From Hydractinia symbiolongicarpus (taxonomy: Eukaryota > Cnidaria > Hydrozoa > Anthoathecata > Hydractiniidae): DNA of 60,000 bases. This document shows positions 51,455-60,000 of this stretch, piece after piece. A model generated the notes under the pieces. The model was not told the DNA's origin, did no database searches, and worked only from the letters and a program-made list of their open reading frames with translations. The stretch is taken from positions 9,240,001-9,300,000 of the forward strand of contig NC_079884.1 of assembly GCF_029227915.1 (NCBI RefSeq), written 5' to 3'. The position numbers and the translations under genes were made by a program. The stretch's first letter is position 1. Each line of letters begins with the position of its first letter.

Positions 51455-54400
51455 CTAAAGAAAACCTAATTCAGGTATAAAAGTTTTGCATATTCTGCAA
51501 GGACAATGGTTTGGAATCCAGTTTCTTATTTTGTTTCTAAACTCAATTAAAGTACCAGCGTTCCGATACTCGTTAGGCAAAGAGTTCCAAAGCTTTAACC
51601 CAACATTAGACAGTGTTTCGATCCCATATCTCACTGAAAATATTTTGTTACTCTTAAGTTTGTCCTTCCTCAAATTATACACTGGTTCAGGAAAAATAAA
51701 AATTTCATTCAACATTTCTGGACCTGTTTTTGTTTTAGCTTTATACAGCTCAGTAACAAGGATGCGTAAGTTCGTTTGGTGAATTGTAACGCTCCCATTT
51801 TTTGATAAAAGCTCTTCAAATGAGGATTGATAGTCTTGATAGATAATTCTTAGTGCTCTTTCATGTATATGGTTTATCCTATTGTTTAATTTACGACTGT
51901 GAAACATCCATACTAATGGACAGTACGAAAAATGACTAGTGACAAAAGCATTAATAATCAGCTTTCGCTGGTCTAATGTCGTGAAGGAAGATAACCTTGC
52001 AAGCGCACTAACTTTCTGGCCTGCCTTGTTACAGAGCTGATTAACATGTTCCTCGAAAGAAAGTTTGTGGTCTATGGTTATACCAAGCAGTTTCTCAGTT
52101 TGAGAATTGTTTAGAAGTTCATCACAAACTTTTAATCGTACATCAGTTTTGTTAGTAAAAAAATGTGATTTTTCTGGGTTGGCTTTCATACCGTTATTTT
52201 CAAACCAAGTAAATATTATAATTGCTGCATATTCAATCTTTTCAATAACTTCGTTGATATTCTTTCCTATTGAAAATGGGGTTGTATCATCAGCATAGTT
52301 GACAATGTCCATATATGGGACAAAAAGGAAAAGGTCGCATAAAAATATATTGAAAAGCAAAGGACCCAAAATTGATCCTTGCGGTACGCCGTATTTTATT
52401 TTTTTCCATGTACTATAATTGTTATTTATACGCACTCGCTGTTTCCTGTCAATTAGGTACGATTTTATAAACAGCAAAGAGTTCATATCAAAGCCATATG
52501 CATGAAGTTTTGCTAGTAATAGCTCGTGTGGTATGCAGTCAAATGCCTTAGACAAATCAGTTAAAAGCGCTCCAAATGTGCCACCTTTGTCAAGACTGTT
52601 TTTCCATTTTTCAATCATACTTATGAGGCATTGTTGTGAACTGTGCCCCTTGCGAAAACCAAATTGAAGTTTCGAAAATAGTGGCTCGAAGAAGGTGTAT
52701 ATTTGGTCATACATGCATCTTTCATAGATATTTGAGATGTTCGATAGGACGCTTACAGGTCTATAGTTCGCCTTTTCAGTGCGCAGTCCTTTCTTGTGTG
52801 TAGGAGTAATATCTGCGTTTTTCAAAGATGTTGGAAATTTAAAACTTTTTAATGATTGAGTAAAATTTTCAGTAATGAATTGGCTAAAAATATCACTGTT
52901 TTCTTTGATGATGTTAGTAGGAATATCATCTTTTTGCTGCGCCTTTTTTGGATCAAGTTTTCGAATGTATTTTTCAACATCTTCAAATGCAGTTTGTTTA
53001 AAAGAAAATTTTGTGTTGCTTTTTGCGCTTTTTCTTATCTTTTCTACACTAGGATGAGATTTATATTTATATATTATCGAATTTATTTGATCTTTGGGTC
53101 TGTTTTCATTACTTGAAGGTTGTATATTTGATGACTTTATGCCTAAATTTTCAACAACACTGCCAAAATAATTGTTGAATATTTCAGTAATATCTTTATC
53201 ATGAGATATTGTAGTCCCATTTTCAACTAAGGTAATATTTTCACTTGTAACTGTCTTGTTAGAGAAACATGGTTTTACTGTTTTCCAGAATAACCTATTG
53301 TCAGTTATATTTTTAACATTAAGGTTGTTGAAGAATTTGTATTTACTTTTTCTTATTAGTGAAACACAAAAATTCCTTTGTTTATTGTATGCTAATTTAC
53401 TCTCTGGAGTTTTATCCTTCCTATGCTTATTTAAAAGTTTTGATCTCTTCATAATTGCCTTGTTTATTTCTTTACTCATAAAAGCTGCCTGATTATGACG
53501 TACATACCTTTTCTTTCGAGGAGCATGATTATCTAAAATGCTTAAAACACTGTTTTTGAAATTTTCAAACATTTTAAAATCATCGAGATTTTTGTCATCA
53601 TTTAGAGCACCCATTATATCATGGCGGAAATTTACATTATTGAAATTCCGATATGCTCTATAATTTATAATTTTTGGTTTTCGTTTAGCAAAGTTGGCTT
53701 TTAAAACAGTCATTGTCAATTTATGAAAATCAGACAAGCCTGTTTCAATAGCCCTGGAGTGACAAAAAGATCTTGGGTGGTTTGTTAAGATGAGATCTAT
53801 GTTTGTAGGGTTATCTATGCTTTTGAAGCATGTAGGCTCTTTTATTAAAGAGTTAAGTTTATATGTTGTTAAAAATTCATTTACATGTAGATTGCTAATT
53901 TCAGCGTTAAAATCACCCAGTATTACATAGTTCTCATATTTGCAAGAAAACGAATCAATGTTTTTAATTATGTGGTTTAAGTTTTGAGCAATAAGATTAG
54001 TTTTTGGGTTATATAAACACACAACTAACCATTTTTTGCTTCTTAAATTTAGTTCAATGTAAAAAATTTCAAGCTCACTACTTTCACATTTGGGTTTTAA
54101 AAGTTTTGAGGGAATATCATTTCGTACATAGAGAATCATTCCTCCCCCATTGCCATTTCTGTCGAAACGGTATGCATTATAGCCTTGAATCAAAAACTGA
54201 TTAGTAGGAAATGATTCATTTAATTTTGTCTCTGAAATTAAAAAGAGATCAAGGTTTCTATTAACTTGATCAATAAGAGGCTCAAACTTATTTCGTAGTG
54301 AATTGATATTAACTTGCCCAAAAATTAGTCTATTTATGTTTTGTGATCTCAAATTGTCAAGAATCTTTTTTGCATTCTCGTAATTGTTTTTACCCAAGAT

Positions 54401-54460
54401 ATTTTCCACACTGCAGTTTACTGGTAGTTCAACATTGTCTTTTGCAGAATATTCCTGACA
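51455..54460 (-). CDS. LINE B ORF2: APE endonuclease and reverse transcriptase, uninterrupted
   Basis: An open frame of about 1,001 codons from the TGA that ends ORF1 to a stop at 51,455; no internal stop. Counting from the GTG at 54,409, the endonuclease has NINSLRNK (34-41), SETK with Glu60, GDFNAE (165-170), DLILTN (205-210), and LSDFHK, where the usual His after SD is Phe with His following. The RT has NYRPVSV, DLSKAFD (618-624), GVPQGSILGP (674-683), YADD (705-708) and LLGITID (774-780), and the chain ends with CPCRIC (969-974). It copies element RNA into DNA at a nicked target. There is no ATG before residue 91, beyond the first endonuclease motifs, so initiation must be non-AUG or come by passage through the ORF1 TGA, which is in the same frame. 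Confidence 0.9.
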   Translation of the reverse strand, partial: CQEYSAKDNVELPVNCSVENILGKNNYENAKKILDNLRSQNINRLIFGQVNINSLRNKFEPLIDQVNRNLDLFLISETKLNESFPTNQFLIQGYNAYRFDRNGNGGGMILYVRNDIPSKLLKPKCESSELEIFYIELNLRSKKWLVVCLYNPKTNLIAQNLNHIIKNIDSFSCKYENYVILGDFNAEISNLHVNEFLTTYKLNSLIKEPTCFKSIDNPTNIDLILTNHPRSFCHSRAIETGLSDFHKLTMTVLKANFAKRKPKIINYRAYRNFNNVNFRHDIMGALNDDKNLDDFKMFENFKNSVLSILDNHAPRKKRYVRHNQAAFMSKEINKAIMKRSKLLNKHRKDKTPESKLAYNKQRNFCVSLIRKSKYKFFNNLNVKNITDNRLFWKTVKPCFSNKTVTSENITLVENGTTISHDKDITEIFNNYFGSVVENLGIKSSNIQPSSNENRPKDQINSIIYKYKSHPSVEKIRKSAKSNTKFSFKQTAFEDVEKYIRKLDPKKAQQKDDIPTNIIKENSDIFSQFITENFTQSLKSFKFPTSLKNADITPTHKKGLRTEKANYRPVSVLSNISNIYERCMYDQIYTFFEPLFSKLQFGFRKGHSSQQCLISMIEKWKNSLDKGGTFGALLTDLSKAFDCIPHELLLAKLHAYGFDMNSLLFIKSYLIDRKQRVRINNNYSTWKKIKYGVPQGSILGPLLFNIFLCDLFLFVPYMDIVNYADDTTPFSIGKNINEVIEKIEYAAIIIFTWFENNGMKANPEKSHFFTNKTDVRLKVCDELLNNSQTEKLLGITIDHKLSFEEHVNQLCNKAGQKVSALARLSSFTTLDQRKLIINAFVTSHFSYCPLVWMFHSRKLNNRINHIHERALRIIYQDYQSSFEELLSKNGSVTIHQTNLRILVTELYKAKTKTGPEMLNEIFIFPEPVYNLRKDKLKSNKIFSVRYGIETLSNVGLKLWNSLPNEYRNAGTLIEFRNKIRNWIPNHCPCRICKTFIPELGFL

Positions 54461-55850
54461 TCAATCTCGAGATTTCATTTTTCTAATAAAATTTACAGCT
54501 AATTTCCCTGCCCCCAACCCACTCAAATGTAACCCTTTTTTCCCAAGACATTCAGATGAAATATTGTCATTATCAATAACATTCAGAGACAGTTCTTTTA
54601 AATGCCTATTCAAATGGCTTACCGTTACTGCGGCTTTTGCATTATCAGTTCTTTTAATCACGGACGAAAAAATCACTTTACATCTAGGAAGTTTGGTGTT
54701 AATAAAAGTCTTCAAACTCAATAGTTTGTCCAAAATCAGTCGCGAGGTTTCATTAATAGTATTGTTGGTTCCAACATGTAGAATTATTTTGTCCGGTTTC
54801 TTTTGTAACAGAGGCTTTACATAATGAAACATGTCTTCTACCCTCGCTCCAGGGAATGAACGAACTTTAACGTTACGACGTGCTGACATTCTTTGTTCAT
54901 CAAGTCCGTACAACATAGAATCACGACAACGAGTGTTGTACCAGGTTTCCATGGAATTACCGATTCATCTTCTTTACTTTCGTCTTCGTTATTTACAACA
55001 TAACTATTCTCTTTATTTACAACAAAACTATCTTCTAAAACAACATTATTTTTCTCAGTTGTTGTGATACTTTTCACGTTTACGTTTGAATAATAATTAC
55101 TATGACATTTCCTTCTGTAATTTGCTAATTGCTGTTCACATGTTTGTATAGTTAAATCGACTTGTTCCGTTCCTGTGGGAATACTTCTCTTTAAATTAAT
55201 TGCCGAATCATTTACAACAACATTAGCAGATTTATCCGATTCCAATGTAGAATTTTTTCCTTGATAATTCAAAATGGTGGACTTTTTCTCGAGAAGTAAC
55301 AACAAACTGTCAATAACTTTTTGTTTATTGTCAAGCTCTTTACGTAAAAATATTACCTCATCATGTAGGTAGTCCTCTGGCAGAAGTGCGTTTTTGCCAA
55401 TGCCCTTACTAAATTTAAAACGTCCTGGAGATGGTGTACATGGGAAAACGTATCCACTATAGATTTATTTTTCATTTTTGTGAGCGTCTCATCCAACATC
55501 ATGTCAAATTTACCAAACTCATCGAGAGTAGTATTTTGTTCTTTCGTACCTGTAACAATTTCGTTTCCAGTGTTTGGCGATGTCACAGATAATTCCATAT
55601 ACGTACTAGCATCAGTATAAAAATACGAAGCATCTGCGTCAAGTCCCTTCTTATAAATCCTTTTGCACTTCTCTAGGTTTTCCAAAGCATCTTTTATCCT
55701 ACTTTCAGAAACAGAGCACGTACCTTCACTAATAAACTTAAGTATATTATGTAGTGTTACTTTTTTCTTCTTTGCCGTTCGTATAACATTTATAGATTCT
55801 AGAATGCGATTTTCTATCTCCCCTTGTGAAAGATCACGTCCTGCCGCCAT
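54461..55850 (-). pseudogene. LINE B ORF1: winged-helix-like, coiled coil, SGNH-like; two frameshifts
   Basis: Starts at ATG 55,850 in a strong context (AAGATGGCGG). Three overlapping frames make up the gene. The first (55,850-55,353) has a winged-helix-like segment (TLHNILKFISEG, then SRIKDALENLEK, ending ASYFY). The second (to about 54,925) has a coiled coil (HDEVIFLRKELDNKQKVIDS) and a polar linker. The third (to 54,461) is the SGNH-like domain with RDSMLYG, SFPGARVED, LHVGTNN and GLHLSG. One-base indels near 55,395 (an A run) and near 54,924 separate them; the second falls at the catalytic block, where GDS is expected and RDS is read. The Asp three residues before the last His is Lys here, so the domain may not have been a full esterase even before decay. 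ORF1 ends at TGA 54,461-54,463, in frame with ORF2. Confidence 0.85.
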
Positions 55851-55863
55851 CTTCAACGCACAC

Positions 55864-58800
55864 TCTTGGATTGGTCCCACTGTAAAAGTTAATTGTCGAA
55901 CTAAATACTTAAATAAAGAGCTAACAAAGCATCCAGTGTAGTTGTGGCGTTCCAGAATTCATGCCAAAGTAAGAAGAAGAATAATGTCTACAGTCCAATT
56001 GTCTCGTTTATCACATTTATAAGGTCAAAGTCCAAAGTCAGTTCAATTAGGACTCGCGCTCAATCGTTTCGCTTTTCACAGCAATGGAGCCTAATACTAT
56101 CGGGAAAATGTCGCTAAATACGGGTTGGTCCGACTATGCGGCGCAATCGTTGCAACTCAAACGGACTGATACCGTTAAAAAGACAATGAAATTTAGTTTT
56201 CGAAACTGTCTCTTGTTCTTCAGCGCGCGCGAAAATCTTGGATTGGTCCCAATGTAAAAATTAATTCTCGAACTAAATATTTAAATAAAGAGCTAACACA
56301 GCATCCAGTGTAGTTGCGGAGTTCCAGCATTCATGCAAAAGTGAGAAGAATGTGAATTCTTAGAGTCCATTTGTGTCATTTATCACATTTATAAGGTCAA
56401 TGACCAAAATCAGTTCAATTAGGACTAACGGCCAATAGTTTCACTTTTAAAAGCAGCGCAAACGGTAATATCGGAAAAATATCGCTAAATAAATGTTGGT
56501 ACGAATATGTGACGCAACCTTTGTTACTTAAACGGACTAATACTTTTAGAAAGCCAATGAAATATAGTTTGCGAAACTGTCTCTTATTATTCAGTGCCCG
56601 CTAAGGTCTCGGATTGGTCCCACTGTAAAAAGTAATTATAGAACTAAATATTTAAATGGAAAGCTAACAGAGTGACCAATCTCATTTCGGAGTTCCAGCA
56701 TTCATGCCAAATTGAAAAGAATGTTAATTCTTAGAGTCCATTTGTCTCATTTATCACCTTTATAACGTCAGTGTCCAAAATCAGTTCAATTATGACCAAC
56801 GGTCAATAGTTTCACTTTTAAAGCAGGGCGACCTAGTATTATCGGAAAAATATCGCTAAATACACGTTGGTACAAATATGTGACGCAACTGTTGTAACTC
56901 AAACGGACTGATACCGTTAGAAAGTCGAATAAATGTAAATTTTGAAACTGTCCCTTTTTATTCAGCGCACACTGACGGCTTGAATTGGTCCCACTGTGAA
57001 AAATGACTTGTCGATCTAAGTATTTAAATAAATAGCTAACAGAGTGTCCAGTGTAATTTTGGAGTTCAAGCATTCATGCCAAGTGAGAAGAATGTGAATT
57101 CTAAGAGTCTATTTGTCTCATTTATCACATCTATCAGTTCAAAGTCCAACATCAGTTCAATTAGGACCAACGGTCTATAGTTTCACTTTTAAAAACGATG
57201 CCACGTAGTAACATCGGAAAAATATCGTTAAATAAATGTTGATACGAATATGTGGCGCAATCGTTGCAACTCAAACAGACTAATACTGTTAAATAGACAA
57301 AGAAAATTAGTTTTTGAAACTGTCTCCTATTCCTCAGCGTGCGCTAAAGTCTTGAATTGGTCCCACTGTAAAAGTTAGTTGTCGAACTAAATATTTAAAT
57401 AAAGAGCTAACAAAGCATCCAGTGTACTTATGGCGTACAGTGTACTTATATCACATTTATAACGTCAGTGTCCAAAATCAGTTCAATTAGGACCAACAGT
57501 CAATAGTTTCACTTTTAAACGCAGGGCAACCTAGTAATATGGGAAAAAATCGCTAAGTACACGTTGGTACAAATATGTGACGCAACTGTTGTAACTCAAA
57601 CGGACTGATACCGTTAGAAAGTCGAATAAATGTAAATTTTGAAACTGTCCCTTTTTATTCAGCGCACACTGACGGCTTGAATTGGTCCCACTGTGAAAAA
57701 TGACTTGTCGATCTAAGTATTTAAATAAATAGCTAACAGAGTGTCCAGTGTAATTTTGGAGTTCAAGCATTCATGCCAAGTGAGAAGAATGTGAATTCTA
57801 AGAGTCTATTTGTCTCATTTATCACATCTATCAGTTCAAAGTCCAACATCAGTTCAATTAGGACCAACGGTCTATAGTTTCACTTTTAAAAACGATGCCA
57901 CGTAGTAACATCGGAAAAATATCGTTAAATAAATGTTGATACGAATATGTGGCGCAATCGTTGCAACTCAAACAGACTAATACTGTTAAATAGACAAAGA
58001 AAATTAGTTTTTGAAACTGTCTCCTATTCCTCAGCGTGCGCTAAAGTCTTGAATTGGTCCCACTGTAAAAGTTAGTTGTCGAACTAAATATATAAATAAA
58101 GAGCTAACAAAGCATCCAGTGTACTTATGGCGTACAGTGTACTTATATCACATTTATAACGTCAGTGTCCAAAATCAGTTCAATTAGGACCAACAGTCAA
58201 TAGTTTCACTTTTAAACGCAGGGCAACCTAGTAATATGGAAAAAAAATCGCTAAGTACACGTTGGTACAAATATGTGACGCAACTGTTGCAACTCAAACA
58301 ATACCGTTAAAAAGACAATGAAAATTAGTTTTTGAAACTGTCTCTTATTCCTCAGCGTGCGCTAAAGTCTTGGATTGGTCCCACTGTAAAAATTAATTGT
58401 CGAACTAAATATTTAAATAAAGAGCTAACAGAGCATCCAGTGTAGTTGTGGCGTTCCAGCATTCATGCCAAAGTAAGAAGAATGTTAATTCTTGGAGTCC
58501 AATTGTCTCATTTATCAAACTTATAAGGTCAAAGTCCAAAGTCAGTTCAATTAGGACTCGCGTTCAATCGTTTCGCTTTTCACAGCAATGAAGCCTAATA
58601 CTATCGGGAAAATGTCGCTAAATACGGGTTGCTCCGACTATGTGACGCAATTGTTGTAACTCAAACGGGCTGATACCGTTAGAAAGTCAATTAAATGTAA
58701 ATTTTGAAACTGTCCCTTTTTATTCAGCGCGCGCTGACGGCTTGGATTGGTCCCACTGTCAAAAATGACTTATAGATCTAAGTATTTAAATAAATAGCTA

Positions 58801-60000
58801 ACAGAGTGTCCAGTGTAACTTCGGAGTTCCAGCATTCATGCCAAAGTCAGAAGAATGTTAATTCTTAGAGTCCATTTGTGTCATTTATCACATTTATCAG
58901 GTCAAAGTCAAAAATCAGTTCACTTAGGACCCACGGTCAGTAGTTTCACTTTTAAAAATGATGCATCCTAGAAACATCGGAAAAATGTCCATAAATAAAT
59001 GTTGGTACGAATATGTGACACTACCGTTGTAACTCAAACGGACCGATACCTTTAGAAAGCCAATGAAATGTAGTTTTTGAAACTGTCTCTCATTTTTCAG
59101 CACGCACTAAAGGCTTGGATTGGTCCCACTGTAAAAATTAATTGTCGAACTAAATATTTAAATAAAGAGCTAACAGAGACTCCAGTGTAGTTGCAGCGTT
59201 CCAGGTTTCATGCCAAAGTAAGAAGAAAATTAATTCTTGGAGTCAAATTGTCTCATTTAGCAAATTCATAAAGTCGAAGTCCCACAATCAGTCCAATTAG
59301 GACCCGCGGTCAATAGTTTCAATTTTAAAAAGGCGCATTCGAGAAATATCTGAAAAATATCGCTAAATAAATGTTGGTACGAATATGTGACGCAACCGTT
59401 GTAACTCAAACGGACCGATACCTTTAGAAAGCCAATGAAATGTAGTTTGTGAAACTGTCTCTTATTATTCAGCGCGCGCTAATGTCTTGGATTGGTCCCA
59501 CTGTAAAAATTAATTATCGAACTATATATTTAAATAGAAAGTTATCAGAGCATCCAGTGTAACTGCAGTGTTCCACCATTCATGCCAAAGTAAGAAGAAC
59601 GTTAATTCTTGGAGTCCAATTGTCTCATTTATTTATAAGGTCAAAGTCCAAAATCTGTTCAAGTAGGATTCACGTTCAATTGTTTCGCTTTTCAAAACAA
59701 TGGAACCGAATAATATCAGAAAATGTCGCTAAATACGGGTTGGTCCGAGCATGCAGCGCAATCGTTGTAACTCAAACGGACTGATACCTTTAGAAAGCGA
59801 ATGAAATGTACTTTGTGAAACTGTAATTTGTTATTCAGCGCGCGCTAAGGTCTTTGATTGGTCCCACCGTAAAAATTAATTATTGAACTAAATATTTAAA
59901 TGGAAAACTAACAGAGTGTCCAATGTCATTTCGGAGTTCCAGCATTCATGCAAAAGTGAGAAGAATGTTAATTCTTAGAGTCCACTTGTGTCATTTATCA
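55864..60000 (+). repeat. Satellite array, block 3: about 11 monomers, runs off the window
   Basis: The array resumes at CTTGGATTGGTCCC, completing the monomer split by LINE B, and continues past the right end of the window. Copies here include more diverged types (CTGACGGC, AAATAAATAGC) and class-B segments near 56,118, 58,625 and 59,735. Monomer sequence is less uniform than in block 1. Confidence 0.95.
56860..58253 (+). repeat. 697-bp tandem duplication within block 3
   Basis: Landmarks recur 697 bp apart, including a private deletion junction, GGCGTACAGTGTACTTAT, near 57,432 and 58,129, and the frame ending at 57,073 and 57,770. The copies are nearly identical. The unit is not a whole number of monomers because it contains the truncated one. 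Confidence 0.8.

Larger units (their letters stand above)
51047..55863 (-). mobile_element. LINE B: full-length or nearly full-length CR1/L2-type retrotransposon
   Basis: A 4.8-kb minus-strand element within a satellite monomer. It ends in an uninterrupted poly(A) of about 37 (plus-strand T, 51,047-51,083). TCTT is present on both sides (51,045-51,048 and 55,864-55,867) and is the likely short target-site duplication. ORF1 begins only about 13 nt from the 5' junction (AAGATGGCGG), so either the leader is very short or a few bases were lost. The overall order matches LINE A (esterase-type ORF1, then EN-RT ORF2), but the two proteins are well diverged, so these are different families of one clade. 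Confidence 0.9.

Noticed and set aside
54470-54500. A_AAT_TTT heptamer near the end of LINE B ORF1 as a frameshift site
   Set aside because: A -1 slip there reaches a stop almost at once, and ORF2 is in frame 0. The heptamer simply encodes the conserved Asn-Phe-Ile.
13062-60000. Array considered as CRISPR or as a tandem gene family (5S rRNA, histone, snRNA)
   Set aside because: The unit is far too long and lacks a repeat-spacer structure. I could not read a 5S, U-snRNA, tRNA or histone sequence in the monomer, although the CCAAT/TATA-like words prompted the check.
13062-60000. CENP-B box in the satellite
   Set aside because: No monomer shows a recognisable CENP-B box; the absence does not exclude a centromeric role.

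Overview
The window is animal nuclear DNA: spliced genes with GT-AG introns, LINE retrotransposons with poly(A) tails, short TTAA-flanked inverted-repeat elements and a large satellite array. It is AT-rich. Gene content and repeat style fit an early-branching invertebrate, most likely a cnidarian (perhaps a hydrozoan), but nothing here fixes the species. There is no prokaryotic operon, CRISPR array, tRNA or rRNA that I can support.

Left part (1-13,061). A complete seven-exon gene for dynactin subunit 3 (DCTN3/p24) lies on the minus strand at 459-3,663; its third intron carries a 1,025-bp TTAA-flanked inverted-repeat element. Next come two collapsed LINE reverse-transcriptase fragments in opposite orientation (4,074-5,045), minor repeats, and one isolated, inverted copy of the satellite monomer (7,010-7,482). 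Three small in-phase exons of an unidentified minus-strand gene (10,478-10,939) lie downstream of a decayed minus-strand gene (11,085-13,067). The decayed gene comes from a widespread uncharacterised invertebrate family with a zinc-finger-like N-terminus and an integrase-like C-terminus.

Right part (13,062-60,000). This is a head-to-tail array of a roughly 371-bp satellite monomer, about 100 copies in three blocks, all in one orientation. It shows at least two sequence classes, truncated monomers, and nested recent duplications, including a 4,298-bp segment repeated in tandem with no difference I could find.

Two CR1/L2-type LINEs interrupt the array, both antisense to it and both inserted within about 30 bp of the same monomer position. 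LINE A (41,013-45,761) has an intact ORF1 (winged-helix-like region, coiled coil, SGNH esterase-like domain) and an ORF2 (endonuclease plus reverse transcriptase) with a single nonsense codon. LINE B (51,047-55,863) has an ORF1 broken by two one-base indels and an uninterrupted ORF2.

The most interesting signal is the ORF1/ORF2 junction of LINE A. The ORF2 frame has no AUG and opens exactly at a canonical T_TTT_TTA heptamer placed in the ORF1 frame. A possible 9-bp stem follows 6 nt later. This is the layout of a programmed -1 ribosomal frameshift that would make an ORF1-ORF2 fusion. LINE B also lacks an ORF2 AUG, but there ORF2 is in the same frame as ORF1, behind a single TGA.
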